From positions 3,224,001 through 3,288,000 of the forward strand of contig NZ_CP051155.1 of the NCBI RefSeq assembly GCF_012277275.1: a stretch of DNA of 64,000 nt, given 5' to 3'. The notes beneath the pieces were generated by a model. That model did no database searches. It saw only the letters and a program-made list of their open reading frames with translations, and was not told where the DNA came from. Each line of letters starts with the position of its first letter. Position 1 is the first letter of the stretch. This document shows positions 17,584 through 27,181 of this stretch, one piece after another. The translations under genes and the position numbers were made by a program. This stretch comes from Gephyromycinifex aptenodytis (GTDB lineage Bacteria > Actinomycetota > Actinomycetes > Actinomycetales > Dermatophilaceae).

Positions 17584-17874
17584 ACGGCCATCGCCGAGCG
17601 CAGACACCAGGCCGTTCGTCGCCGACACTGCGCGCAGCGGAGAATCCAGGGGCGGGTGAGAATCGAAGCGCTCGCGGGACACCACCGCAGGCAGGGAAAC
17701 GGGAAGCGCTGACGACACGCGCCATCATCGGCACCCAGCAACGCCGGGTAGCGAACAGGATTCCGGTCCCATCGCAACAGCAGGCGAGCAAAGGTCGTAT
17801 TTGGCAATTCGCCTGCCGACGGCGCCTGCCTGCTACTAGCGTTCGAGTTCCCCGACTCGCCGAAAGAAGTGATC
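17584..17874. other. Intergenic region upstream of aspA
   Basis: Together with the preceding terminator this is a 347-bp gap. No convincing open reading frame or RNA gene is seen. A TACTAG hexamer at 17834-17839 could be the aspA -10 box, but no good -35 box stands at 16-18 bp. A GTTCGAGTTCC stretch resembles a tRNA T-loop by chance only. Confidence 0.5.
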
Positions 17875-19317
17875 ATGGTGTCTGCTCGCATCGAGGAAGA
17901 CCTGCTCGGTCAGCGCGAAGTTCCCGCTGGGGCGTACTACGGGGTGCACACCCTTCGAGCCGTGGAGAACTTCCCCATCAGCGACCGAACGGTGGCGGAC
18001 GTACCCGACTTCGTGCGCGGGATGGTGATGGTCAAGAAGGCCACTGCCCAGGCCAACCGTGAACTCGGTGCGCTTCCGGATGACATCGCCGATGCCATCG
18101 AGCAGGCTTGCGACCAGGTCCTGGAGCAGGGTAGGTGCCTGAGCGAGTTCCCGGTCGATCTCTTCCAGGGCGGGGCAGGGACCTCTTTGAATATGAATAC
18201 CAACGAGGTCATCGCCAACCTGGCGCTGGAGCAGCTCGGACACCCGCGAGGCTCCTACGAAGTCATCAACCCCAATGACCACGTCAACCGCTCGCAGTCG
18301 ACCAACGACGCCTACCCGTGCGGGCTGAAAGTGGGGCTCCTGCTGTCCTTGCAGACCTTCCGCACAGCGGTGGATGAGCTGCAGAACGCACTGTGCGCCA
18401 AGGGCGAAGAATTCAAGGACGTGCTGAAGATGGGCCGCACCCAGCTGCAGGACGCCGTCCCGATGACCTTGGGTGATGAGTTCCGGGCGTGGGGGCTGAC
18501 CCTGGGCGAGGAGCTTGCCCGGCTCGAACACGCCGCCGCCGAGCTGCGGGAGATGAACTTGGGCGCCACCGCGATCGGGACCTCGGTCAACACCCCAGCC
18601 GGCTACCCCGAACTCGCGGTGGCCAAGCTGTCCGGGGTCACCGGTTGGGAACTGCAGCTCGCCCCCAACCTGATCAAGGCCACCTCGGACTGCGGCCCCT
18701 ACGTCACCGTGCACGCCGCGCTGAAGCGCTTCTCCACCAAGTTGTCCAAGGTTTGTAACGACCTGCGTCTGCTGTCCTCGGGCCCTCGCACCGGTTTGAA
18801 CGAAATCAACCTCCCCGAGATGCAGGCGGGCTCCTCGATCATGCCCGCCAAGGTGAACCCGGTGATCCCCGAGGTGGTCAACCAGGTGTGTTTCAAGGTC
18901 ATCGGCAACGATGTCACCGTCTCGATGGCGGCCGAGGCCGGTCAGCTGCAGTTGAACGTGATGGAACCGGTCATCGCCCAGTGCATGTTCGAATCCATCT
19001 CGCTGCTGACGCAAGCCTGCAAGACGCTCACAACGCGTTGCGTGGATGGTGTGACGGCTAACGAGGAAGTGTGCCGCGACTACGTTTTGGGCTCCATCGG
19101 GATCGTGACCTACCTGAACGACCTCATCGGGCACCACAACGGTGACCTCGTCGGCAAGGAATGTGCTCGCTCCGGCCGCAACGTGCGTGAAGTCGTCCTG
19201 GAGATGGGTCTGCTCGACGCGCAGACGCTGGACCAGATTCTCTCGGTCGAGAACTTGAGCCACCCGCGCGACATCACCACCTTGACCGCGCAACGCGAGC
19301 CGAAAGCCGCTCGGTGA
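17875..19317 (+). CDS. aspA: Aspartate ammonia-lyase
   Basis: Converts L-aspartate to fumarate and ammonia. The 480-residue protein has every landmark of the aspartase/fumarase superfamily: SQSTNDAYP near 140, [11 protein letters not shown] near 185, and the mobile catalytic loop [12 protein letters not shown] near 320. Residues around the substrate site ([15 protein letters not shown]) fit aspartase rather than fumarase. ATG 17875 has a purine-rich AAAGAAG site close upstream; GTG 17869 is in frame too. It is monocistronic and ends before a strong bidirectional terminator. Confidence 0.93.
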   Translation: MVSARIEEDLLGQREVPAGAYYGVHTLRAVENFPISDRTVADVPDFVRGMVMVKKATAQANRELGALPDDIADAIEQACDQVLEQGRCLSEFPVDLFQGGAGTSLNMNTNEVIANLALEQLGHPRGSYEVINPNDHVNRSQSTNDAYPCGLKVGLLLSLQTFRTAVDELQNALCAKGEEFKDVLKMGRTQLQDAVPMTLGDEFRAWGLTLGEELARLEHAAAELREMNLGATAIGTSVNTPAGYPELAVAKLSGVTGWELQLAPNLIKATSDCGPYVTVHAALKRFSTKLSKVCNDLRLLSSGPRTGLNEINLPEMQAGSSIMPAKVNPVIPEVVNQVCFKVIGNDVTVSMAAEAGQLQLNVMEPVIAQCMFESISLLTQACKTLTTRCVDGVTANEEVCRDYVLGSIGIVTYLNDLIGHHNGDLVGKECARSGRNVREVVLEMGLLDAQTLDQILSVENLSHPRDITTLTAQREPKAAR

Positions 19318-19429
19318 TCTAGCCGAAGCTGCTCGTCGTTCTCGGTACGGCTGGCTCCTACTCGGGTACTTCCTGCTGGGAAAACCTGGGCACCCAGCGT
19401 GGGACCTGCCACCCCAGCCGAGGCGCTAC

Positions 19430-19468
19430 AAAAGGAGGCTCCCGCCGCGAGGGCGGGAGCCTCCTTTT
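19430..19468. terminator. Bidirectional terminator between aspA and the lipoprotein gene
   Basis: Perfect 17-bp arms, 19430-19446 (AAAAGGAGGCTCCCGCC) and 19452-19468, separated by 5 nt. The right arm ends in TTTT and the left arm begins with AAAA, so it can stop transcription from both sides of this convergent gene pair. Confidence 0.92.
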
Positions 19469-19497
19469 GTCTGGCTGCGTGGGTCAGTGGTGCCGGC

Positions 19498-20316
19498 TCA
19501 CTTGGTGGCTGTTGGCGCCGGCGCGCCCATGCCCGGCATCTGGGTCACCTGGGCGCTCGGCGGCGCGGTGATTTCGACCGGTTCGCCGTACTTGTCGGTC
19601 GTCATCGTCATGTGCACGCCGTCCATCGTCATGTCCGTCTTACGAACCAGGTCCTCGTCATCGACCCAGACGTCGTAGGGCAGCTGCGCGGGCAGGCTGG
19701 GGGAGACCGAGGGGGCCGGCTTGGGCAGGCTCTCCTGCATCTTCGCCGGGTTCAACGTGACCGCGTAGTGGTCGAGCTTCTGCCCGGCGACGTCCTCCTC
19801 ACCGACGAAGACGACCTTCTCCACTGCCTGCTTGGTCATCTTCAAGTTCTCGGCCGGGTTGAGGAACTTCGTCAGATCTTGACCGCCGGCCTGAGCCAAC
19901 GCGGACAACGGCATCTGCATGTACTTGCCGCCACCAACACCCGGCATCTGCATGTAGATAGAATCCCCGGCCAGGATCATCTCCATCTTCTCCCCGCCCG
20001 TGGGAGGTTCCATCAACATGCGGGCCTTGGGCGCATCGGGGGTGGAGACGTCACCGACGCCGCTCATCGTGATCGTCTCGCCCTGGCTGTCCATGCTCAT
20101 GTGCATGGCGTAGGTCTTCTTCGCGAGCACGGCCTTCTCGGTACGGGTGAAGAATGCATCCTTGTCGATTTCCTGGCCGGGCGTGGGCGCGGCCTGCGTG
20201 CTCGGTGCGGCGCTCGTGCCAGCGTCGGCGGGAGCGGAGTCGCCGGCGCCCGAGCAGCCGCTCAGCGCGAGCGGGAGGGCCAATAGTGCTGCGGCAACGC
20301 GGTTCCGGGTAGCCAT
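19498..20316 (-). CDS. LppX/LprAFG-like lipoprotein
   Basis: A 272-residue exported lipoprotein: signal peptide with lipobox LSGC (Cys21), an Ala/Pro/Ser linker, then a domain rich in Met and paired beta-strands (MHMSMDSQ, MEMILAGDSIYMQM, PYDVWVDDEDLVRKTDM, MTMTTDKYGEPVEI). The strand pattern is that of LppX/LprG-type hydrophobic-pocket proteins and related DUF-type outer-leaflet lipoproteins, which carry lipids or stabilise envelope components. Met is unusually frequent. A GAGGAG site lies just upstream of ATG 20316. It is transcribed divergently from smc. Confidence 0.8.
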   Translation of the reverse strand: MATRNRVAAALLALPLALSGCSGAGDSAPADAGTSAAPSTQAAPTPGQEIDKDAFFTRTEKAVLAKKTYAMHMSMDSQGETITMSGVGDVSTPDAPKARMLMEPPTGGEKMEMILAGDSIYMQMPGVGGGKYMQMPLSALAQAGGQDLTKFLNPAENLKMTKQAVEKVVFVGEEDVAGQKLDHYAVTLNPAKMQESLPKPAPSVSPSLPAQLPYDVWVDDEDLVRKTDMTMDGVHMTMTTDKYGEPVEITAPPSAQVTQMPGMGAPAPTATK

Positions 20317-20484
20317 AGTCTCTCCTCGTTGGTTGAACGGGGTCAGCAGCGTGCACCGCGATCGGCCCACACCCATGACCAGCCTACGGGGCCTGCCTAC
20401 CGGAGAGGGGGAGCGTGTGGCGATACAGTAACGACCAGCCGTGACAGCTGCGCGGTGAAGGACGCTGTAGGAGCCGCCGCAACC

Positions 20485-23400
20485 GTGTACGTCAAGAGCC
20501 TGACCCTGCGCGGGTTCAAGTCGTTCGCCTCGGCGACCCATCTGCGCCTCGAGCCTGGTATTACGTGCATCGTCGGCCCTAACGGCTCCGGCAAATCCAA
20601 TGTCGTCGACGCGCTGGCCTGGGTGATGGGTGAGCAAGGGGCTAAGAGTCTGCGCGGCGGCAAGATGGAAGACGTCATCTTCGCCGGTACCTCCGGTCGG
20701 CCCCCGCTGGGGCGGGCCGAGGTGGCGATGACCATCGACAACAGCGACGGCGCACTACCTATCGACTACGCCGAAGTGACCATCAGCCGCACGATGTTTC
20801 GCACTGGCGGTAGCGAGTACGCCATCAACGGCACGCACTGCCGCCTGTTGGACATCCAAGAGCTACTCTCCGACTCCGGTATCGGACGCGAGATGCACGT
20901 CATCGTCGGCCAGGGGCAACTCGATGCCGTACTGCGGGCCACCCCCGAGGAGCGCCGCGGGTTCATCGAAGAGGCCGCGGGCGTGCTCAAACACCGCAAA
21001 CGCAAAGAGCGGGCGCTGCGCAAGCTGGAGACGATGGAGACCAACCTGCGTCGGGTGCAGGACCTCACAACCGAGATCCGCAGGCAACTCGGTCCCCTGG
21101 GCCGCCAGGCCGAGACCGCCCGTCGCGCGGCCGTCATCCAGGCCGACGTACGGGATTCGCGACTGCGCCTGCTGGCCGACGACCTGGTGCAACTGACCTC
21201 GGCCTACCAGGCAGAGGTCGCCGACGAAGCCGCCCACGTGCAGCGCCGGGAAGAAGCCGAAGCCAACCTGCAGCGCGCCGCGGACGAACTGTCCCGATTG
21301 CAAAGGGCCGCCGAAACCGCCGCAACGGAACACACCCAAGCCCAGGAACGCTGGTACGCGCTGTCCTCGCTGCGCGAGCGACTCGCGGCGACCGGTTCGT
21401 TGGCCGCCGAACGCGCTCGCCTGCTCGGTCAGAGCGAAGCGGAGACCACCGACCACGGGCGCGACCCCGAGGTGCTGGCCGCCCAGGCCGAGCAGGCCCG
21501 GGAGCAGGAGGCAGAGCTACGCGCGCAGATCGAACAGGCGCGAGCCGCGCTGGAGAACATCGTCGCCGAGCGCGCTCAGGCCGAGAAGGCGCACGCGGCC
21601 GAACAGGACCGTCTCGCCAGGCTGATCCGGGCCGCCGCCGACCGACGTGAAGGCATCGCGCGCCTGCAGGGCCAGGTCGGGGCCAAACGCAGTCGCATCG
21701 AGGCAGGCGAGGCCGAACTCGGGCGACTGGCCGACTCCGCTGAACGCGCCCGCGCCAGCAGCGCTGAGGCCGAACGCGAGTTCGCCACCTTGGAGGCCGG
21801 AGTCGCCGACGACGAAGAAGGCGAAGAGGGCCTCGACGTCGCCTACGAAGAAGCCGAAGCGGCGCTCGGCCAGACCGAGGCCGAGATCGCTGCCTTGGAG
21901 GAGGAGGAACGCGGCGCCGAATCCGAGCGCAGTTCATTCGCTGCCCGTCGCGAGGCGCTGGCCTTGGGCCTGCGGCGCGCAGACGGCGCCGAGGTGCTTC
22001 TGAACTCCGGTGGTGAGAATGTCCTGGGTGCCGTCTCCAGCCTGCTCGATGTGGTCCCGGGCCGGGAAGCCGCCGTCGCCGCAGCCCTGGGCTATGCCGC
22101 AGACGGGGTCGCCGTAACCTCTCTGGAAGCAGCCCGGGAAGCGCTGGGACAGTTGCGCCGCGACGACGCGGGCGGCACCACGCTGCTGGTCGGTGCCGCG
22201 CAGTTGCCCGAAATCTCAGGGGAGCCAATCTCGCTGGGGGACGATGCCATCTGGGCGGCTGAGGCCGTCACCGCACCCAGCGAACTCAGTGCGACCGTGG
22301 CACACCTGTTGGCCGGGGTTGCTTTGGTCCCGGACGAAGCTGCCGCGCTCGCGCTGGTCACCTCCGCGGGGGTGGTGGCAGTCACCGCCGACGGCGATGT
22401 GTACGCGCCTGGATTCGTTCGCGGCGGCGGTTCCTCGGCCCCCAGCCTGCTCGAGGTCGAAGCGGCCGTGGAGGAAGCGAGTGCGGCCGAGAACGCTGCC
22501 GCGCACCGCCGCGATCAAGCCCGCTTCGCCCTGGCCAACGCCCGGGCCCGCGCGGAGCAGCAGCAGGTCCGGGTAGAGGCAGCGTTGGCGGATCTGCACG
22601 CCTCCGACGCCCGACTGGCCGGCATCGCCGAACAACTCGGACGACTCAGCGCCCAGATCCGAAGCGCTCGCGCAGAGGTCGAACGCACCGAGAAGTCAGC
22701 CGCCGCGGTGCGAGAGGGGCTGGGCAAGGACCGCGCCGAACTGGAAGCGCTGGAACGTCGCCTCGCCGACGCCCACGCTTTGAAGAGCGAAGACGAAGAT
22801 CACGAGCCCTCCACCGCCGAGCGGGACCGCCTGGCTGCCGCCGCTGCTGCTGCCCGAGCTGGCGAGACGGAAGGACGCCTAGCTTTGCGCAGCCGCGAAG
22901 AACGGCTACGCGCCACGGCGGGGCGCGCCGAGGGCCTGGAGAAGTCGGCGCGGGCCGAACGCGCCGCGCGGCAGGCTGCTGCGCAACGACGCCAGCGGCG
23001 GGCGCGCCAGGTCGCGGTGGCCCGCGAGGTCGAAGCCGCCGCCGAACTGGCCGGCGAACTGGTTGCCGCTGCCGTGGAGGTGGCTGCGGTGCGACGTGCT
23101 GAGACGAGCCAAGCCCGGGCCGAGATCGAACGGGAACTCACCGGGGTGCGGCAACGCTCCCAGGAACTCACCACCCTGGTGCGTGACCTCACCGATTCGG
23201 TGCACCGCGACGAGATCGCCCGCGCCGAGCAGAGACTGCGGATCGAGGCGCTGCGGACTCGCGCCATCGAAGAGCTTGGAACCGAACCGGACTCCCTCGT
23301 GGAGGAGTTCGGCCCCCACCAGCCCATTCCGGTCATCCCGGAGCCGGACGCCGATCCCAACGCTGAACCGCCGCCCGCGCGCCCGTTCGTGCGCGAGGAG

Positions 23401-24051
23401 CAGGAGAAACGGTTGCGCAAGGCCGAGCGCAAGCTCGCCCAACTCGGCCGGATCAACCCCCTGGCACTAGAAGAGTTCTCGGCGCTGGAGGAGCGGCACT
23501 CCTTCCTCGTGGAGCAGACCGAGGACCTGAAGAAGAGTCGAGCCGACCTGCTGGACATCGTCGACGAAGTCGACGCCCGGGTGCAGCAAGCCTTCGCCGA
23601 GGCGTTCGCTGACACCGCCGAGCAGTTCGAGGGCGTCTTCTCACGGCTGTTCCCCGGCGGGGAGGGACGCTTGGTGCTCACCAACCCCAGCGACATGCTC
23701 ACCACCGGCATCGAGGTCGAGGCGCGACCGCCGGGCAAGAAGATCAAACGGCTCTCGCTGCTTTCGGGTGGGGAGCGCTCCCTGACCGCGGTGGCGCTGT
23801 TGGTGGCGATCTTCAAAGCCCGTCCGAGCCCCTTCTACATCATGGATGAGGTCGAAGCGGCGCTGGACGACACCAACCTGGGGCGGTTGCTGACGATCTT
23901 CGAGGAGCTGCGCGACTCCAGCCAGCTGATCGTCATCACCCACCAGAAGCGCACCATGGAGGTCGCCGACGCGCTGTACGGGGTGACCATGCGCGGTGAC
24001 GGCGTGACGACGGTCGTCTCGCAACGGATCCGCCAGTCTCAGCCCGCCTGA
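20485..24051 (+). CDS. smc: Chromosome segregation protein SMC
   Basis: SMC forms the condensin ring with ScpA/ScpB and organises the chromosome. GTG 20485 gives MYVKSLTLRGFKSFAS, the family start; the frame is open upstream but not conserved. Walker A GPNGSGKSN is near 33, long Ala/Glu/Arg coiled coils span about 165-500 and 660-1000, and the hinge lies at about 505-650 (ENVLGAVSSLLDVVPGREAA). The C-terminal signature LSLLSGGERSLTAVAL is near 1091 and Walker B YIMDEVEAALDD near 1117. 1188 residues is the normal size. Downstream is ftsY, the usual neighbour. Confidence 0.97.
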   Translation: MYVKSLTLRGFKSFASATHLRLEPGITCIVGPNGSGKSNVVDALAWVMGEQGAKSLRGGKMEDVIFAGTSGRPPLGRAEVAMTIDNSDGALPIDYAEVTISRTMFRTGGSEYAINGTHCRLLDIQELLSDSGIGREMHVIVGQGQLDAVLRATPEERRGFIEEAAGVLKHRKRKERALRKLETMETNLRRVQDLTTEIRRQLGPLGRQAETARRAAVIQADVRDSRLRLLADDLVQLTSAYQAEVADEAAHVQRREEAEANLQRAADELSRLQRAAETAATEHTQAQERWYALSSLRERLAATGSLAAERARLLGQSEAETTDHGRDPEVLAAQAEQAREQEAELRAQIEQARAALENIVAERAQAEKAHAAEQDRLARLIRAAADRREGIARLQGQVGAKRSRIEAGEAELGRLADSAERARASSAEAEREFATLEAGVADDEEGEEGLDVAYEEAEAALGQTEAEIAALEEEERGAESERSSFAARREALALGLRRADGAEVLLNSGGENVLGAVSSLLDVVPGREAAVAAALGYAADGVAVTSLEAAREALGQLRRDDAGGTTLLVGAAQLPEISGEPISLGDDAIWAAEAVTAPSELSATVAHLLAGVALVPDEAAALALVTSAGVVAVTADGDVYAPGFVRGGGSSAPSLLEVEAAVEEASAAENAAAHRRDQARFALANARARAEQQQVRVEAALADLHASDARLAGIAEQLGRLSAQIRSARAEVERTEKSAAAVREGLGKDRAELEALERRLADAHALKSEDEDHEPSTAERDRLAAAAAAARAGETEGRLALRSREERLRATAGRAEGLEKSARAERAARQAAAQRRQRRARQVAVAREVEAAAELAGELVAAAVEVAAVRRAETSQARAEIERELTGVRQRSQELTTLVRDLTDSVHRDEIARAEQRLRIEALRTRAIEELGTEPDSLVEEFGPHQPIPVIPEPDADPNAEPPPARPFVREEQEKRLRKAERKLAQLGRINPLALEEFSALEERHSFLVEQTEDLKKSRADLLDIVDEVDARVQQAFAEAFADTAEQFEGVFSRLFPGGEGRLVLTNPSDMLTTGIEVEARPPGKKIKRLSLLSGGERSLTAVALLVAIFKARPSPFYIMDEVEAALDDTNLGRLLTIFEELRDSSQLIVITHQKRTMEVADALYGVTMRGDGVTTVVSQRIRQSQPA

Positions 24052-24212
24052 GCCCAGGCCTGCACCGACCGGTGGGCCGCGAAGGACCCCCTTGTCAGCC
24101 GGCCCGTGGCGATCCCCAGTCGGCCCGGTCACCCCCCGTTGGCCACCGCCTCGGCTGCGGGTGCACGGTGCTGCGAAATAGGTTGGGCCACGCTGGCTTT
24201 GGACTTCGATTT

Positions 24213-24231
24213 CGTGACCGGTCCGTGACCG
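24213..24231 (+). promoter_or_regulatory. Direct repeat CGTGACCG with 11-bp period
   Basis: Two exact copies of CGTGACCG start at 24213 and 24224, one helical turn apart, 54 bp before a small membrane-protein gene. OmpR/PhoP-type regulators bind such direct repeats; whether this is a site is unproven. Confidence 0.3.
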
Positions 24232-24284
24232 ACAAAGTCACGCAGTGAGCTACGGAACCCCCTGCGCGGGCCGATGGGTGGGGC

Positions 24285-24566
24285 ATGGACGTCGTGCTCC
24301 TCTCCCTCGCTCTCGTGGTCGTCCTCGGTGCGTCGCTCGTGGCTGCTGTAGTCATCCCCGCTCGCCGTTCCGGTGCCCACCTCATCAACACCCACACCGT
24401 GCGTCGACTCAAGGGTGAGAAGCCCGCCGCGCGGGTCCGCCGCCGTCGTCGCCGAAACAACGTCTTCGTGGCGCGGCAGAAGCAGCGCCCCGTGGATCTG
24501 ACGCCGCTGCTGTCCCAAGGCGCGTCAGGGCGATCGAACGGGCGGCGTCTGACCCGCGCCAGCTGA
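24285..24566 (+). CDS. Small basic membrane protein, function unknown
   Basis: A 93-residue product between smc and ftsY. Residues 1-25 form one hydrophobic helix (LLSLALVVVLGASLVAAVV), followed by a strongly basic part containing six consecutive Arg and then RQKQRPVDLTPLL. The topology is that of a single-pass protein with a positively charged cytoplasmic tail. I recognise no family. There is no strong ribosome site, but a terminator lies 10 bp after the stop and the frame fills the gap, which favours a real gene only moderately. Confidence 0.45.
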   Translation: MDVVLLSLALVVVLGASLVAAVVIPARRSGAHLINTHTVRRLKGEKPAARVRRRRRRNNVFVARQKQRPVDLTPLLSQGASGRSNGRRLTRAS

Positions 24567-24575
24567 CAGCTGGGC

Positions 24576-24600
24576 GGCCTCCGCACACCGGAGGCCTTGT
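24576..24600 (+). terminator. Hairpin terminator before ftsY
   Basis: GGCCTCCG (24576-24583) and CGGAGGCC (24589-24596) with a 5-nt loop, followed by TTGT. It would stop transcription before the ftsY promoter hexamer. Confidence 0.6.
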
Positions 24601-24604
24601 CTGG

Positions 24605-24610
24605 GAGACT
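24605..24610 (+). promoter_or_regulatory. Candidate -10 GAGACT, leaderless ftsY
   Basis: GAGACT ends 6 nt before GTG 24617. Only the A2 and T6 positions fit the consensus, but the spacing equals that of the other leaderless starts here. Confidence 0.3.
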
Positions 24611-24616
24611 GGGGCT

Positions 24617-25780
24617 GTGGACTGGCTTCTCCAAGACCTCTGGGCACTGATCTCCGTCGTCGTCGTTCTGTGTATCGCAGGCGTCGGCGCCATCATCGGC
24701 CTCACCCGCGGCAGCGCGCGCCGTCGCCACCGCGGTGAGGGCATCGGCGGCAGTCCTGACCTGGGCGCCGGCCGCGCCGGCACCGCCACCCTGGAACGCC
24801 CCGACGGCGGTGCAGACATCACCGCCCCAGCTGCGCCGACCCTGGAACGACCCGAATCGGCGCACAGCCGCGTGCAGCGGCTGCGCTCGCGGTTTGCTCG
24901 CTCCGACTCGGCCCTGGGCCGAGGCCTGTTCGCGCTGCTTTCCGGCGGGCGACTGGACGAAGACACTTGGGACGACGTCGAATCCACGCTGTTGAGCGCG
25001 GACCTGGGAGTTCAGGCCAGTTCGGAGATCGTCGAGTCACTCAAGCATCGGGTAGCCGTGCAGGGGGTCGGGGATGAAACGACCATGCGCATGTGGCTGC
25101 GCGAAGAGATGCTCACCCAACTGCGACCCGAGATGGACCGGCGGATCGCCTCGACGCGTGTCGACGGGCGACCGGCCGTCATCCTCGTCGTCGGTGTCAA
25201 CGGGACCGGTAAGACGACCACCGTCGGAAAGCTGGCCCGCGTGCTTGTCGCCGAAGATCGCGACGTGCTCCTCGGCGCAGCCGACACCTTCCGCGCCGCC
25301 GCAGCAGATCAGTTGCAAACCTGGGGCGAGCGCGTCGGGGTACCTACCGTGCGCTCGGACAAAGAAGGCGCCGATCCGGCCGCTGTCGCCTTCGAAGCTG
25401 TCCGCGAGGGCAAAGAGATGGAAGTCGACGTCGTCATCCTCGACACGGCCGGCCGACTGCACAACAAGGCCAACCTCATGGACGAGCTGGCCAAGGTCAA
25501 GCGGGTGGTGGAGAAGCAGTCCCCGATCGATGAGGTGCTGCTCGTGCTGGATGCCACGACCGGCCAGAACGGGCTGCGCCAGGCGGAGGTTTTCAGCCAG
25601 GTGGTCAACGTCACCGGCATCGTGTTGACCAAGCTCGACGGCACCGCCAAAGGCGGCATCGTGGTGGCGGTACAGCGCAACCTCGGGGTGCCGGTCAAGC
25701 TTGTCGGTCTCGGCGAAGGCCCGGACGACCTCGCCCCCTTTGACGCCGCGACCTTCACCGACGCCCTGCTCGGACTCTGA
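24617..25780 (+). CDS. ftsY: Signal recognition particle receptor FtsY
   Basis: FtsY receives ribosome-SRP complexes at the membrane. It has an N-terminal membrane helix (about 5-28), as in other actinobacterial FtsY, then a linker and the NG domain. G1 is GVNGTGKTTT near 193, DTAGRLHNK near 275, and TKLDGTAKGG near 338; the protein ends GEGPDDLAPFDAATFTDALLGL in family style. Length is 387 residues. GTG 24617 is the only good start. Its partner ffh lies 5 kb downstream on the same strand. Confidence 0.96.
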   Translation: MDWLLQDLWALISVVVVLCIAGVGAIIGLTRGSARRRHRGEGIGGSPDLGAGRAGTATLERPDGGADITAPAAPTLERPESAHSRVQRLRSRFARSDSALGRGLFALLSGGRLDEDTWDDVESTLLSADLGVQASSEIVESLKHRVAVQGVGDETTMRMWLREEMLTQLRPEMDRRIASTRVDGRPAVILVVGVNGTGKTTTVGKLARVLVAEDRDVLLGAADTFRAAAADQLQTWGERVGVPTVRSDKEGADPAAVAFEAVREGKEMEVDVVILDTAGRLHNKANLMDELAKVKRVVEKQSPIDEVLLVLDATTGQNGLRQAEVFSQVVNVTGIVLTKLDGTAKGGIVVAVQRNLGVPVKLVGLGEGPDDLAPFDAATFTDALLGL

Positions 25781-25873
25781 ACCCAGCCCGCTGGAGCTGG
25801 CTTCAATCACAGCCCGAGCAACGGGTCAGCGCCTGCTCTGGGCTGAGCCAACGTCGCCGCCCAGGCAGCAGCC

Positions 25874-27169
25874 TCACGCGGCCAGGTAGGCGGCCATCTC
25901 TTCCGGGGGCACCATCGAACCTCCGGTTCCCCACGCCAGGTGGTTCGCTCCGGCCGGTAGTTCGATCCCGGCGGCCACCAGGGCTCCCGGCCCGGCCAGC
26001 CCCGCCAAGGCCGACGGTTCCATCGCGATCCCTTCGGTGCGATTCAGCAGGGCTAGCAACTCCATCAGGGCCGTGTCGGTGACGGTATAGGCCCCGGCCA
26101 CGGCCCGTTTCGTCGCCGCCCAGGCAAGCTGGGAGGCCCGCCCTACAGCCAGGCCGTCCGCGACGGTGCGCCCGTCCAACCCGACATCCTGCACGCTGAT
26201 TCGAGCGCCCCGATCAGTGGCCAGCGCCAGGAGCATCGCGCACGCTGCCGTCGGTTCGGCGTACCAGCAGTGCACATGCTCGGCGCGTTCGCCCAACGCG
26301 AGCCGGATGCCGTGGATGACCCCGCCCGGTCCGCCTCCGACCCCACACGGCAGGTACACGTGTAGGGGGTGGTCCGCGTCGGGGCCGATCCCGGCCGCGT
26401 CGAGTTGGGCGCCCAACCGCAATCCGGCAACCGCGTAGCCCAGGAACAGATCGCGGGAGTTCTCATCGTCGACGAAATGGGTCTGCAGGTCCGATTGGGC
26501 CCGTTCCCGTCCGGTCTGCACCGCGAGCGCATAGTCACCTTCGTACTCCAGCACCTGCGCGCCCAGGCTGCGCAGTCGCCGCTTCTTCCACTCCCGGGCA
26601 TCGGCTGACATGTGCACCACCGCCCGAAAGCCCATTGCTCGCGCCATCGTCCCGATCGAGAGCCCGAGATTGCCGGTCGAACCGACCGCGATACTCCAGC
26701 GGCCCAGGACACGGCGCACTTGCGCGGTTTTGAACAGGCTCGGATCGTAGGCCTGGGCATCCTCGGGTAACAGACCAGCCTCGGAAAGAATCCGTTCCGC
26801 CGTGGCCAACACCTCGTAGATACCGCCGCGGGCCTTGATCGAGCCGGAGATCGGCAGGGCGTCATCGCGTTTGAGCCAGAGCGGGTTCGCTAGGTCGAGG
26901 GCGCGTTGCAGGCGTGGCAGCGGCTGCAACGCAGAGTCGATGACCCCCTCCTGCACTTGCCCGTCAGGCCCGCGATGCCAGGGGCCGGCGAAGGTGCGGG
27001 CAAGGTAGGGCGCGAACCTGCGCAGCCGCGCATCGGCCGCGCGAATGTCCTCAAGGGTGATGTCGCACTCGGCGCTGGCTTGCCCACCGGCCCCGGTGCG
27101 GTTCGGGTTACGCCACAGGTGTGGTTCGCCGCGCAGAAACGCGCCGGGTAGCGTCTCGATGTCGCTCAC
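25874..27169 (-). CDS. dsdA: D-serine ammonia-lyase (D-serine dehydratase)
   Basis: PLP enzyme converting D-serine to pyruvate and ammonia. Seen in the 431-residue protein: LWLKRDDALPISGSIKARGG with the PLP lysine K112, the phosphate/substrate loop GSTGNLGLS near 165, and VYLPCGVGGGPGG near 268. Spacing and length agree with bacterial DsdA rather than threonine dehydratase. No DsdC-type regulator or permease is adjacent. It starts 12 bp after the DUF2236 gene and is probably co-transcribed with it. Confidence 0.92.
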   Translation of the reverse strand: MSDIETLPGAFLRGEPHLWRNPNRTGAGGQASAECDITLEDIRAADARLRRFAPYLARTFAGPWHRGPDGQVQEGVIDSALQPLPRLQRALDLANPLWLKRDDALPISGSIKARGGIYEVLATAERILSEAGLLPEDAQAYDPSLFKTAQVRRVLGRWSIAVGSTGNLGLSIGTMARAMGFRAVVHMSADAREWKKRRLRSLGAQVLEYEGDYALAVQTGRERAQSDLQTHFVDDENSRDLFLGYAVAGLRLGAQLDAAGIGPDADHPLHVYLPCGVGGGPGGVIHGIRLALGERAEHVHCWYAEPTAACAMLLALATDRGARISVQDVGLDGRTVADGLAVGRASQLAWAATKRAVAGAYTVTDTALMELLALLNRTEGIAMEPSALAGLAGPGALVAAGIELPAGANHLAWGTGGSMVPPEEMAAYLAA

Positions 27170-27181
27170 GTCATCCTCCGG

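Noticed and set aside
17835-17860. tRNA-like T-loop GTTCGAGTTCC
   Set aside because: No acceptor stem, D-arm or anticodon arm can be formed around it.
19399-20286. Long open frame on the plus strand (about 295 codons)
   Set aside because: It lies antisense to a lipoprotein gene with a clear lipobox and ribosome site, crosses the terminator at 19430-19468 and encodes His/Arg/Gly-rich shadow sequence.
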